Source: Streptantibioticus ferralitis | GTDB taxonomy: Bacteria > Actinomycetota > Actinomycetes > Streptomycetales > Streptomycetaceae | Length of the DNA: 64,000 nt | Direction of reading: 5' to 3' | Assembly: GCF_029223525.1 (NCBI RefSeq) | Contig: NZ_JARHTQ010000016.1 | Span: forward strand, 62,001-126,000 | In this document: piece after piece, positions 24,072-33,066 of the stretch | Numbering within the stretch: position 1 is the first letter of the stretch | How the letters are laid out: the number at the start of each line of letters is the position of its first letter | The notes under the pieces: model-generated | What the model was told of the DNA's origin: nothing | Seen by the model: only the letters and a program-made list of their open reading frames with translations | The model's database searches: none | Position numbers and translations under genes: made by a program

Positions 24072-26711
24072 GTGAAGGTCTTCGGTGGTGCCGCGTCCGC
24101 CGTCCGACTCGCGCCTGGCCCGGGCGCGGGCCGGAAGGGCCTCAAAACCGGCGCCCTGGGCCTGTTCTCCTCGGTTGTCATCGGCCTGGCGTCCACCGCC
24201 CCGGCGTACAGCCTCGCGGCCACCCTCGGTCTCATCGTGGCGGGGGTGGGCCTGCAGGCCCCGATCGTCACCATGCTGGCGTTCATCCCGATGCTGCTGA
24301 TCGCCTACGCCTACCGGGAGCTCAACGCGGGCAACGCCGACTGCGGCACCACCTTCACCTGGGCGACCCGTGCCTTCGGTCCGCGTGTCGGCTGGATGGG
24401 CGGCTGGGGCATCATCGTCGCCGACATCCTCGTGATGGCGAACCTCGCCGAGATCGCCGGTATCTACGGCTTCCGGCTGCTGGGCTACGACGCACTGGCG
24501 GCGAACAGGGTGTGGACCACCGTCGCGGGTGTCATCTGGATCGCCGTGACGACCGCGATCTGCTACGTCGGCATCGAGCTCTCGGCCGCTGTGCAGCGCT
24601 GGCTGCTGTGCCTTGAGGTGGGGGTGCTGATCCTGTTCGCCGTCACCGCCCTGGTCAAGGTCTACACCAGCCATCCCCCGACGGCGATGCATGTCTCCAC
24701 CTTCTGGTTCGACCCCTTCCAGGTGACCTCGGCCAGAGCGCTGACCTCGGGCATCCTCGCCGCGGTGTTCATCTACTGGGGTTGGGACACCGCCGTCACG
24801 GTCAACGAGGAGACCGCCGACAGCGCGCACATCCCGGGGCGCGCCGCGGTCATCTCCATCGTGCTGCTGCTGGTCACCTATGGGCTGGTCGCCACCTCGG
24901 CGCAGGCGTTCGCCGGAGTGGGCCGGTCGGGAATCGGGCTGGGCAACGCGAGCCACTCGGGCGATGTGTTCTCCGGACTGGGCGACGCGGTCTTCGGCAG
25001 CCACGGTCCGGGACTCTTCCTCTCCCGGATGCTGGTCCTCATGGTGCTGACGTCCGCGGTGTCCTCCACCCAGACCACCATCCTGCCGATGGCCCGCACC
25101 GTGTTCTCCATGGCCGCCCACAAGGCCGTACCGTCCCGGTTCGCCCGGGTGCACCGCAGGTTCCTCACCCCGACCTGGTCGACCGTCGGTGTGGGCCTGG
25201 CCTCCATCGGCTTCCTCGTCCTGCTGACGCTGCTCAGCCACAATGTGCTGGCCGACTCGATCGAGTCGGTCGGCCTCGCGATCGCGTTCTACTACGGCCT
25301 CACCGGCTTCGCCTGCGTCTGGTACTACCGCAGGGTGCTCACCCGCAGCGTCAGGGACTTCCTGTTCAAGGGCCTGCTGCCGGGTCTTGGCGGGCTGATG
25401 ATGCTCTTCCTCTTCTGCTACGCCGCGTTCGACGTCTACGCGGACCCCCGTTACGGCGCGACCTCCTTCGACCTGCCGCTCATCGGGCCGACGGGCGGGG
25501 TGACGGTGGTGGGGCTCGGCGCCCTGCTGCTCGGCGTCGTGCTGATGCTGGTCGTCACGCGTGAGCACAGCGCGGCCCTGAGGCTTCAGCGCAGCCTGCT
25601 GCCGCAGAGCCTGCCGCGGCAGGCCGCCGTCGAGTTGGCGAGCCGATATGTGCCCGCCGACAGCGGGACCGGGGTGGGCGGTGACTGGTTCGACGTCATC
25701 CCGCTGTCGGGCACCCGGGTCGGGCTGGTCGTCGGCGATGTGATCGGCCATGGCCTGCGGGCCGCCGCCACCATGGGACGCCTGCGTACCGGGGTACGTG
25801 TGCTCGCCCGGCTGGACCTCGCGCCGGACGAGCTGCTGTCGCGGCTGGACGACCTGGTGGGGCAGACCGCGAAGGAGCGGACGGCCGTTGACGGCGCGGG
25901 CAGCGCCCGGCCGGGGGAGGACGAGGCTCTGGGGGTGACGTGCCTTTACGCGGTGTACGACCCGGTGTCCGGACGGTGCAGCATGGCGCGGGCCGGTCAT
26001 TCGCGGCCCGCGGTGGTCACACCGCACAACGGCGCCGCCAGCTATCCCGAGCTGCCGCCCGGCCCGCCGCTGGGCGTCGGCGGCCCGCCGTACCAGAGCG
26101 CGGAACTCCAGCTTCCGCCGGGCAGCCTCATCGCCCTGTTCACCGACGGCCTCGTCCAGGCGGCCAACCACGACCTGGACGTCGGGCTCGGCCTGCTCGC
26201 CAGAGCCCTCGCCCAGCATCAGCAGCCCCTGGAAGAGCTGTGCGACCGGGCGCTCGCGACGCTGCTGCCCGGGCCGGTGGACGACGACGCGGCGCTGCTC
26301 CTCGCCCGTACGCGGCTGCTCGGCGAGGACCAGGTGGCGGTGTGGGAACTGCCCGCGGAACCGGAGATGGTCGGCCATGCCCGCACCGCGGTCGCCCGGC
26401 GACTCGCCGACTGGGGGCTGGAGGAGCTGACGTTCAACACCGAACTGATCGTCAGCGAGCTGGTCACCAACGCCATACGGCACGCCACCGGGCCGATCCA
26501 GGTCCGACTGATCCGCGACCAGACCCTCATCTGCGAGGTCTCCGACACCGGACACACCTCGCCCCATCTGCGCCACGCCGCCAACGACGACGAGGGAGGC
26601 CGCGGTCTGTTCATCATCGCCCAGATCGCTGACCAGTGGGGGACGCGCTACACGCCCACGGGCAAGACGATCTGGGGCGAGCAGGCCCTGCCGTCCGGGG
26701 AAGGCAGCTGA
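24072..26711 (+). CDS. APC amino-acid permease fused to SpoIIE phosphatase and RsbW-type ATPase
   Basis: One uninterrupted frame encodes 879 residues. Residues about 15-490 are a complete APC-superfamily permease with some 12 helices (GALGLFSSVVIGLASTAPAY, FIYWGWDTAVTVNEE, VSSTQTTILPMARTVFSM). Near residue 496 it passes directly into a PP2C/SpoIIE phosphatase (HSAALRLQRSLLPQSLP, GTGVGGDWFDVIPL, VVGDVIGHGL, VDDDAALLLART). The last 120 residues are a GHKL anti-sigma kinase domain (TELIVSELVTNAIRHATG N-box, DEGGRGLFIIAQ). Metal-binding aspartates and the ATP-lid motifs are present. In usual streptomycete relatives a PAS or GAF domain precedes SpoIIE; here a transporter replaces it. GTG 24072 is chosen, after AGG and GGAG; the frame is open upstream to 23958. 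Transport-coupled control of a partner-switching sigma pathway is my inference. Confidence 0.88.
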   Translation: MKVFGGAASAVRLAPGPGAGRKGLKTGALGLFSSVVIGLASTAPAYSLAATLGLIVAGVGLQAPIVTMLAFIPMLLIAYAYRELNAGNADCGTTFTWATRAFGPRVGWMGGWGIIVADILVMANLAEIAGIYGFRLLGYDALAANRVWTTVAGVIWIAVTTAICYVGIELSAAVQRWLLCLEVGVLILFAVTALVKVYTSHPPTAMHVSTFWFDPFQVTSARALTSGILAAVFIYWGWDTAVTVNEETADSAHIPGRAAVISIVLLLVTYGLVATSAQAFAGVGRSGIGLGNASHSGDVFSGLGDAVFGSHGPGLFLSRMLVLMVLTSAVSSTQTTILPMARTVFSMAAHKAVPSRFARVHRRFLTPTWSTVGVGLASIGFLVLLTLLSHNVLADSIESVGLAIAFYYGLTGFACVWYYRRVLTRSVRDFLFKGLLPGLGGLMMLFLFCYAAFDVYADPRYGATSFDLPLIGPTGGVTVVGLGALLLGVVLMLVVTREHSAALRLQRSLLPQSLPRQAAVELASRYVPADSGTGVGGDWFDVIPLSGTRVGLVVGDVIGHGLRAAATMGRLRTGVRVLARLDLAPDELLSRLDDLVGQTAKERTAVDGAGSARPGEDEALGVTCLYAVYDPVSGRCSMARAGHSRPAVVTPHNGAASYPELPPGPPLGVGGPPYQSAELQLPPGSLIALFTDGLVQAANHDLDVGLGLLARALAQHQQPLEELCDRALATLLPGPVDDDAALLLARTRLLGEDQVAVWELPAEPEMVGHARTAVARRLADWGLEELTFNTELIVSELVTNAIRHATGPIQVRLIRDQTLICEVSDTGHTSPHLRHAANDDEGGRGLFIIAQIADQWGTRYTPTGKTIWGEQALPSGEGS

Positions 26712-26740
26712 GGCCCCGCCGGAAAGGATCCCGGCGGTGT

Positions 26741-28567
26741 TCAGGTTCCCGGTGGCGGCGATGGCCGCTCGGCGTCGCGGATGGCGCGGGCGGCGTTGAT
26801 CAGTCCGATGTGGCTGAAGGCCTGGGGGAAGTTCCCGAGGGCCTCCCCGGTGGCGATGTCGGTCTCCTCGGCCAGCAGGCCGACATCGTTGGCCTGGGCG
26901 ACGGCGGCCTGGAACACCTGCCGGGCGCGCGCGGCATGACCGGTCAGCGCGAGGGCGTGGGCCAGCCAGAAGGTGCACAGCAGGAAGGCTCCCTCGCCCT
27001 CGCCGATCTCGTCGCCGAGATAACGGCGCACCAGGCCGCCCGGCTCGGTGAGGTGGGTGGCGACCGCCTGCACCGTGGACTGGACCCGGGGGTCCTCCGG
27101 CGGCAGGAAGCCGACGATGGGCAGCATCAGTGACGAGGCGTCCAGGTCGTCGCTGTCGAACGCCTGGGTGAAGGCGCCCAGGCGGGGGTTCCAGCCCCGG
27201 CGCTCGACGGCGTGCCGGATCTGGTCGCGCTCGTGCTGCCAGCGGGCTACGTGTTCGTCGGCCTGCAGGGAGGCGGCCAGGGCGATGGCGCGGTCGAGGG
27301 CGACCCAGCACATCAGCTTCGAGTGCAGGAAGTGCCGGCTCGCCCCGCGCCTCTCCCAGATGCCCTGGTCGGGCTCGCTCCAGCGGCGGGCGGCGGTCTC
27401 GGCCGCCTGGCGGAGGAAGGCGCGGGTGGGCGGGTCGAGGTGCTCACCGGGCGGGAGGGTCTGGTGGGCGGCGTCGAGCAGCTCGCCGTAGACGTCGAGT
27501 TGGCGTTGGCGCCAGGCGTCGTTGCCGGTGCGCACCGGGATGCTGCCGCGCCAGCCGGTCAGATGGGGCAGCAGCCGTTCGCTCAGATCGCGTTCGCCGC
27601 CGATGCCGTACATGATCTGCAGGTCCACGCCCCGGTGCAGCTGGCTCGCCGCGGCTCTGGTGAGGAAGCCGAAGAACCTGTCCTGCTCCTTCTCACAGGC
27701 GGCGGTGGCCAGCGCCTGCAGGGTGAAGCTGGCGTCCCGGATCCAGGTGTAGCGGTAGTCCCAGTTGCGTGTGCCGCCCGGGCGCTCGGGCAGGGAGGTG
27801 GTGGCCGCGGCGATGACCGCCCCCGTGGGCGCGAAGGTCAGCGCGCGCAGCACCCGTCCGCTGTGGCTCACCTCGTCCTGCCAGGGGCCGACGTAGCCGC
27901 TGTGCAGCCGGGACCACGAGCGCCAGCCCTCGGCGGTGTCCGCGAGGCGTCGGCGGATGCGCCGTGGACCCCAGGGCGCCGGCCGGCTTCCCCAGGCCGG
28001 GCCGATGTGCAGGGCGAAGCCGAGGCGCTCCGGGGCCCGTAGCGTGAGCTGGGCGTGCGCGGTGGAACCGCGCACCGTCAAGGAAGCGGGGCTCGACAGC
28101 AGCAGGGTGTAGGCGCCGCCACAGGCGGTGAGCCCGCCGTGGACGGACGACAGGAGCGGGTGGACGAGTCCGAACTCCGGGCGCGGCGCGTAGTCGATCT
28201 CGACCGGCACCTGCCCTTCGGTACAGGTGATCTGCCGCAGCAGGACTCCGGGGGAAGCGGCGCCGAGTGCGTGACCGCGTTCCCGGCGGCCCAGGGCGAG
28301 CGCGTCGCGCAGGACCGCTGTTCCACCGGGTGTGCGGAAGGTCGTCTCCAGCACCAGGGTTCGCTCGACGTACCGGCGGCTGACCTCGGCCGGGCCGACG
28401 GGGCGGATGGACCAGTGCCCGGCGTCCTCGTCGAGCAGCCGGGCGAAGACCGCCGGGCTGTCGAAGCGGGGAAGGCACAGCCAGTCCACCGAACCGTCGG
28501 AGGTGACCAGGGCGGCCGAGCGGCAGTCGGACAGCAGGGCGTGGTCACTGATGGGTCGTGAGCTCAC
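26741..28567 (-). CDS. GH15-family glycoside hydrolase (glucoamylase/trehalase-like)
   Basis: The 608-residue cytoplasmic enzyme has an N-terminal beta-sandwich starting ISDHALLSDCRSAALVTSDGSVDWLCLPRFDSPAVFARLLD, the usual start of GH15 proteins of actinobacteria. The (alpha/alpha)6 barrel carries NWDYRYTWIRDASFTL and ends with EETDIATGEALGNFPQAFSHIGLI, which contains the second catalytic Glu region. Actinobacterial members include trehalases as well as glucoamylases, so the substrate (alpha-glucan or trehalose) is open. The GTG start overlaps the methyltransferase stop by 4 bases; it is the last gene of a four-gene operon. Confidence 0.87.
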   Translation of the reverse strand: MSSRPISDHALLSDCRSAALVTSDGSVDWLCLPRFDSPAVFARLLDEDAGHWSIRPVGPAEVSRRYVERTLVLETTFRTPGGTAVLRDALALGRRERGHALGAASPGVLLRQITCTEGQVPVEIDYAPRPEFGLVHPLLSSVHGGLTACGGAYTLLLSSPASLTVRGSTAHAQLTLRAPERLGFALHIGPAWGSRPAPWGPRRIRRRLADTAEGWRSWSRLHSGYVGPWQDEVSHSGRVLRALTFAPTGAVIAAATTSLPERPGGTRNWDYRYTWIRDASFTLQALATAACEKEQDRFFGFLTRAAASQLHRGVDLQIMYGIGGERDLSERLLPHLTGWRGSIPVRTGNDAWRQRQLDVYGELLDAAHQTLPPGEHLDPPTRAFLRQAAETAARRWSEPDQGIWERRGASRHFLHSKLMCWVALDRAIALAASLQADEHVARWQHERDQIRHAVERRGWNPRLGAFTQAFDSDDLDASSLMLPIVGFLPPEDPRVQSTVQAVATHLTEPGGLVRRYLGDEIGEGEGAFLLCTFWLAHALALTGHAARARQVFQAAVAQANDVGLLAEETDIATGEALGNFPQAFSHIGLINAARAIRDAERPSPPPGT

Positions 28568-29265
28568 CGGCCGCACACCCGGCGTTCCAGGGACGAGTTC
28601 CGCCGGCCGAGGGCGAGGAACCGCCGATGCCCGCTGTCCCACTGGTCGGTGACGCGCAGGCCGAGGCCCTCGGCGACCCTGCGGGCGGCCGGTGCCCCCA
28701 ACCGTGCCCAGGGAAACGGCGGGCCGCGGTGGCCGTGGGCGTCCTCCACCCAAGCGGTGCAGCGCTCCTCCACATCCTGCTGGTCGACCTCGACGAGCAG
28801 GGCTCCCGTCGGATCGGCGAGCTCGGCGCAGCGGCGCAGCAGGGCGTGCGGGTCACCGCCGATACCGATGTTCCCGTCGGCGAGCAGCAGGGTCTGCCAG
28901 CCGCCCTCGGTCGGCAGCGGGTCGAAAACCGACCGGCACAGTGCGGCCCCGCCGAGGGCGACGGTCCGGGCGACCGCGCGCGGAGCGACATCGACACCGA
29001 GGGCGAAGACGCCGCGGCTCATCAGCGCCGTGCACAGTCGGCCGGGTCCGCAACCCACGTCCAGCACCCGGCTGTTGCAGCGCTCCAGCAAGGTCTCGTC
29101 GGCCCTGCTGGGCCGGGAGCACCAGCGGTGCACCGGCAGCCGGATCCGGCGCCCGTCCGCCCACCGCAGGTACAGCGGCAGGTACAGCGGTCCGCGGCCG
29201 TTCTGCAGGGCCAGTGCGTAGGGGTCCTCGCCCGCGCGGGGCGAGCGCGTTTCCTCGGGCATCAC
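28564..29265 (-). CDS. Class I SAM-dependent methyltransferase
   Basis: The 233-residue protein contains motif I, VLDVGCGPGRLCTALMSRG, near residue 70, followed by the acidic motif LGVDVAP and the motif-IV region LLLADGNIG. The GTG start overlaps the preceding membrane-protein stop (GTGA). It has no signal peptide. Its operon contains a molybdopterin oxidoreductase and a small membrane protein, an arrangement seen in other streptomycetes. The methyl acceptor is unknown. Confidence 0.82.
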   Translation of the reverse strand: MMPEETRSPRAGEDPYALALQNGRGPLYLPLYLRWADGRRIRLPVHRWCSRPSRADETLLERCNSRVLDVGCGPGRLCTALMSRGVFALGVDVAPRAVARTVALGGAALCRSVFDPLPTEGGWQTLLLADGNIGIGGDPHALLRRCAELADPTGALLVEVDQQDVEERCTAWVEDAHGHRGPPFPWARLGAPAARRVAEGLGLRVTDQWDSGHRRFLALGRRNSSLERRVCGR

Positions 29266-29765
29266 GGCTCGGCGTCACGACCGGACGGCGGTCCTGCCTC
29301 CGCGGCGCGGGCGGCTCGGCGGATCCCGCCCAGTCTGAGCGCGAAGGCCAGTGCCGACGCGCCGAACAGCACACCGGTGATCGCCAGCCATCGGCCGAGG
29401 TAGACGCTTTCCGGCAACCGGGTGTCGCCTCCGTAGGGGACCGCCAGATCGAGGATCAGGGGGAACCACACCAGCAGCAGCACACCGGACAGGAAGGTGG
29501 GCACCCGCAGGTAGTTGATCCACGGCACTGTCGGCACCCGCTCGGTGCGGTGCCGCAGCACGGAGTGGGCGGAGAGATCGGCGAGCGAGTACAGCGGCAG
29601 CAGGATCAGGTCGTGCAGGATCGCCGCGCCCACGAACCAGATCGCCACGTCGACCGGTCGAACGGCGAACAGCCGCACGAAGGCGTAGGCGGTGAGGGCG
29701 AAGGAGCAGACCAGGACGAGCAGGTGCAGGGGTCCGGCGCCGTACCAGCGGACGAAGCGTGCCAT
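29262..29765 (-). CDS. Four-helix membrane protein of the molybdoenzyme operon
   Basis: The 167-residue product has about four hydrophobic helices: LHLLVLVCSFALTAYAFVRLF, VAIWFVGAAILHDLILLPLY, FLSGVLLLVWFPLILDLAV and WLAITGVLFGASALAFALRL. A short Arg/Pro tail follows. Histidines in the second helix region (AAILHDLILL) could bind heme or quinone, but there is no established motif. It starts 2 bases after the cytochrome-molybdopterin gene and overlaps the methyltransferase, so it is probably a subunit or partner of the oxidoreductase. Confidence 0.75.
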   Translation of the reverse strand: MARFVRWYGAGPLHLLVLVCSFALTAYAFVRLFAVRPVDVAIWFVGAAILHDLILLPLYSLADLSAHSVLRHRTERVPTVPWINYLRVPTFLSGVLLLVWFPLILDLAVPYGGDTRLPESVYLGRWLAITGVLFGASALAFALRLGGIRRAARAAEAGPPSGRDAEP

Positions 29766-29767
29766 CG

Positions 29768-31222
29768 TCAGGTCCTGAAGGTGAGTCGGTGCACCCACTT
29801 GGTGTTGTTCACACCGGGGTTGGCAGGAACGATGACCCGGGCCGGGAAGCCGTGGTCGAGCGACAGGTCCGCCCCGTTGACGCGCAGCGCCAGCAGCGAC
29901 CTGGGGTCGTGGATCTGGTTGCCGCGCAGCACCACCGAGCTGTAGGGGCCGGGCGGTTGGACCGATTCCACCAGGACGCTTCCGGCACCGGGCAGTCCGG
30001 CCATGGCGGCGAGGTCGGTGAGCCGCAGGCCGCTCCAGAGCTGGTCCGGGGTGGACCAGCCCTCCACACAGGCGATCGGCAGCGCGGCGGCGTGCTGGCG
30101 CAGCGCGAGGAGCTGTGCGCGGGTGAAGACCAGGGCGGGGGAGCGGCCGCGCACCTCCAGCCGCCAGCTCGGGCCGACATGCGCCGGGGAGACACCGACG
30201 GCCGCGGCCGTCTTGTTGATCTGAAAGCCGTTCGGTCCGCTGCCCGGGTCGCGGTTGTGCGGGGCGAGCAGCGCGGTGCCGCGCAGTAGCCCGCCGACGC
30301 TCTGACCCGCGGTGACCACCAGCAGGGTCAGTGATCCCGCGCCCACCAGGCCCAGGGCGCCGCGCCGGGTCATCGTCGGCGCCGCCGGTGCGGTCGGCAC
30401 CAGGCCGTGCGGGTCGGGGGGCTCGGGGACGGTGTGCGCGAGGTCGGTGCGCAGTTCCGTGGCCAGGTCGCGGCTGCCCAGCGCGCGGGTCATCCGGCCG
30501 AGCTTGAGGCACACATGGACGATGAACGCGGCGATGAACACCCAGGCGCCGTAGAAGTGCAGGGTGTAGAAGGAGCCCGGGAAGACGTAGTACAGCTGGA
30601 TGTTGAGGATCCCGGTCACGAACTCGAAGATGACCCCGCCCACCAGCAGCAGCAGTGACAGCCGTTCGAGTCCGTGGGCGACCGACCGCACCGGCAGCCA
30701 CTCGAACAGCTTCGGGATGACCGCCCACAGCTTGGCCAGCAGCACCGGGACGAGGACCACGCCGAGCGTCACGTGTACGCCCTGGGTCAGCCGGTACAGC
30801 CAGTAGGGCTGTGTGGGCCAGTCGAACAGGTAGAAGCCCAGCAGGCCCTTGTCGGGGGTCTGGTCGTTGAGCGGGCCCAGATCGGGGTTGTACGCGGCGT
30901 AGGAGAGCGCGCCGGTGACGAAGAGCACCGGAATGCCGACCAGCAGCACCAGGCCGAACACCGACGTCAGCCACGGCCCGCGGATCGGACTACGCCAGAA
31001 CCCGGGCCGGAAGGGCCCCGGCGGCGGAGGTGTCCGGCCGACCCGCCGCGCGATCGCCTGGGCCCGGGCCGCCGCCGCGTCGCCTGCGGACGCGATGGCG
31101 TGGATCGCGGCGGCCGACGCGGCGCCGAGCCGCGGCAAGCGCCGCCGTGCGGGCTCCTGGTCCCGCTTCGGGCCCTGCGGTCCCCCGGAAGAACCGGACG
31201 CCGACCGCCCGCCACTGCCCAT
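29768..31222 (-). CDS. Cytochrome b561-like domain fused to sulfite-oxidase-type molybdopterin domain
   Basis: The 484-residue product begins with about 80 Pro/Arg-rich residues, then roughly five membrane helices with conserved histidines (LYRLTQGVHVTLGVVLVPVLLAKL, SFYTLHFYGAWVFIAAFIVHVCLKL). A Tat-like TRRGALGLVGAG segment comes next, followed by an external molybdopterin domain. The domain contains IACVEGWS, whose Cys near residue 385 is the expected Mo ligand, and HGFPARVIVPANPGVNNTKWV. Electrons from an oxidised substrate outside should pass to the membrane heme, or the reverse. ATG 31222 is chosen although the frame continues upstream. It heads the operon that runs to 26741. Confidence 0.85.
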   Translation of the reverse strand: MGSGGRSASGSSGGPQGPKRDQEPARRRLPRLGAASAAAIHAIASAGDAAAARAQAIARRVGRTPPPPGPFRPGFWRSPIRGPWLTSVFGLVLLVGIPVLFVTGALSYAAYNPDLGPLNDQTPDKGLLGFYLFDWPTQPYWLYRLTQGVHVTLGVVLVPVLLAKLWAVIPKLFEWLPVRSVAHGLERLSLLLLVGGVIFEFVTGILNIQLYYVFPGSFYTLHFYGAWVFIAAFIVHVCLKLGRMTRALGSRDLATELRTDLAHTVPEPPDPHGLVPTAPAAPTMTRRGALGLVGAGSLTLLVVTAGQSVGGLLRGTALLAPHNRDPGSGPNGFQINKTAAAVGVSPAHVGPSWRLEVRGRSPALVFTRAQLLALRQHAAALPIACVEGWSTPDQLWSGLRLTDLAAMAGLPGAGSVLVESVQPPGPYSSVVLRGNQIHDPRSLLALRVNGADLSLDHGFPARVIVPANPGVNNTKWVHRLTFRT

Positions 31223-31570
31223 CAACCGTCTCCTCCATCTCAGCGCCACATCCTCGATGGGGAGCGGTCGGCCGCGATCACGCCGCGGTACGCGCGGCCG
31301 GTCGAAATCCCGCCAGGACTCACCACCACCGTCGATTACATGTGTGGACCGGGGGTCCCGCACACGGTGATCCCCCATGTCGCGCCTTCCGTCAGCCGAA
31401 CGGCCGAACCCGACGCCCGGATGTGCCGCGGCTCGCGGTCTGCCGACGCCCCTGCCGATGGCAGCCGGCGGTGGCCGTCGGCGTTGGACACCGACGGCCA
31501 CCGTGGGGTGCGCGGGCGCCGGCTCCGTCACGAGCGGCGGCGGGCGCGACGTCCGTGCGGCAGCCGGCTG
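31223..31570. other. Gap between esterase and molybdoenzyme operon
   Basis: About 350 bases with no convincing gene on either strand. It must contain the promoter of the molybdoenzyme operon. A hairpin with 12-bp perfect arms lies at 31470-31502. Confidence 0.5.
31470..31502 (-). terminator. Hairpin downstream of the esterase gene
   Basis: Arms GGTGGCCGTCGG (31470-31481) and CCGACGGCCACC (31491-31502) pair perfectly around a 9-base loop. It lies about 70 bases after the esterase stop on the minus strand and ahead of the molybdoenzyme operon. Confidence 0.6.
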
Positions 31571-32722
31571 TCAGCGGCGGCCCCGCCCCGACCCGTAGAG
31601 GGCTTGGCGGAGTGCGCTGTTGGTCTGCGCGACGGCCTGTTTGTCGGCCTGGGTGCCCGCCAGTGCGTCGAGCATCATGAAGTCGTGGGTGATGCCCGCG
31701 TAGTGCGTGGTGGTCACCGGGACTCCGGCGGTCCGTAGCTTCGCCGCGTAGGCGTTGCCCTCGTCGGTGAGCACGTCGGAGTCGGTGATCACCAAAGCCC
31801 GGGGCAGGCCGCGGAGTTGGGCGATGCCGGCGCGCAGCGGGGAGGCGAGCGGCTGGGCACGGGTGCGGACGTCGGGGGCGTAGGCGTTCCAGAACCACTC
31901 CATGGCGGGGCGGGTGAGCCAGCAGCCGTCGGCGAAGCGGTTGTAGGACGCGGTGGTGAAGCGGGCGTCGGTGACCGGGTACAGCAGGACCTGCTGGCGG
32001 AACCTGGGGCCGCCGCGCTGGTTGGCCAGCATGGTGACGGCCGCGGCCATGTTGCCGCCGACCGAGTCCCCGGCGATGGCCAGCCGGGACGCGTCGACGT
32101 TGATAGCGCTCCCGTTGCGGGCGACCCACCTGGCGACGGTGTAGGCCTGCTCGATCGGGACCGGGAAGTGCGCCTCGGGGGAGGGCGTGTAGTTGACGAA
32201 GACCACCGCGGCGCGCGCTCCGTTGGCGATCTGGCGGACGAGCCGGTCGTGGGTCTGGGCGTTGCCGAGGACCCAGCCGCCGCCGTGGGTGTAGATGATG
32301 CCGGGCAGCGGGCCCTTGACCCCGGCGGGCCGGACGACGCGGATGGACACCGGTCCGGTCGGGCCACCGGGGACGGTGCGTTCGCTGATGTCGGCGGGGA
32401 GCTTGGCGATCGGACCGGCCTGGAGCTTGTTGAGCACCTGGCGGGCCGCGGCGTAGGACTGCTTGTAGAGCGGCGTCCCGTCGGCGGCGGCCAGTTGGTT
32501 CAAGAAGGCCTGGTCCTGCTTCTCCAGGGTGGCCGGGGGCTTGCCGCAGGGGGCGTACCTGGCCGCGGCGCGGTCGGCGCCGGTCAGCGCGGGATGGTCC
32601 AGGTGTGCGGCGGCCGATGGACGGGCGGCGGATGTGCCGCAGTTGAGTGCGGTGGCCGCGGTGAGCGCTGCTGTCAGGGCGAGGGCCCGGCGACCTGAGC
32701 GGACGTGCGAGGCAGGGGGCAT
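31571..32722 (-). CDS. Secreted alpha/beta hydrolase (hormone-sensitive-lipase type)
   Basis: The 383-residue esterase has a signal peptide (RRALALTAALTAATALNC, with Cys that could also act as a lipobox), the oxyanion motif THGGGWVLG, the nucleophile elbow IAGDSVGGN, and later Asp and His candidates (VITDSDVLTDEG, AGITHDFMML). This is the HSL/GDXG esterase family, acting on acyl esters outside the cell. ATG 32722 follows GGAG. An anti-Shine-Dalgarno-like CCACCTCCTT lies just ahead of that site in the leader. Confidence 0.85.
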   Translation of the reverse strand: MPPASHVRSGRRALALTAALTAATALNCGTSAARPSAAAHLDHPALTGADRAAARYAPCGKPPATLEKQDQAFLNQLAAADGTPLYKQSYAAARQVLNKLQAGPIAKLPADISERTVPGGPTGPVSIRVVRPAGVKGPLPGIIYTHGGGWVLGNAQTHDRLVRQIANGARAAVVFVNYTPSPEAHFPVPIEQAYTVARWVARNGSAINVDASRLAIAGDSVGGNMAAAVTMLANQRGGPRFRQQVLLYPVTDARFTTASYNRFADGCWLTRPAMEWFWNAYAPDVRTRAQPLASPLRAGIAQLRGLPRALVITDSDVLTDEGNAYAAKLRTAGVPVTTTHYAGITHDFMMLDALAGTQADKQAVAQTNSALRQALYGSGRGRR

Positions 32723-33066
32723 GGGTCTTGCTCCATCCGAAGGAGGTGGTTCCCCCCTGTCCACCCTTGGGGTGACCCGCATGGCCGAGCACGCCGAGGT
32801 ACTCCACCGGAGTGGTTTTCCGGACGGCCGAGCACAGGCGCCGGGGCCGCCCGGCCGCCGCACCCCGGGTGGCGGCGTCCGGACTGCGGGGCACCCGTCG
32901 CCGTGGTCCGATGTCACTGTCGGTTGTCCATGGGTGATCCAAGCCGACCGCCCGGCTTTGCGAACGTCCGGGGCGCGGCCGGTCGCAGCACAGCGCCGCG
33001 GCCAGGGACAGCGGCGGTCGCGGCACCCATACGGCTCCCCGCCGTGCTCGTTCGGAGAGGGAGAAC
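32723..33066. other. Divergent promoter region, esterase / DyP peroxidase
   Basis: This 344-base gap separates divergent genes. On the plus strand it contains AAGGAGGTGG at 32740-32749 without a matching gene start. The complementary minus-strand leader of the esterase therefore carries CCACCTCCTT, which can pair over 4 bases with the esterase GGAG. No operator is obvious. Confidence 0.4.

Noticed and set aside
24066-27311. Minus-strand open frame of 1081 codons opposite the permease-phosphatase gene
   Set aside because: It is antisense to a protein with clear domains, reads as Arg/Gly/Pro/His-rich low-complexity sequence, and overlaps the GH15 gene in another frame. GC-rich antisense openness explains it.
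32740-32749. Perfect Shine-Dalgarno AAGGAGGTGG on the plus strand as evidence of a small gene
   Set aside because: No start codon at suitable spacing opens a plausible frame; the sequence makes more sense in the opposite-strand leader.
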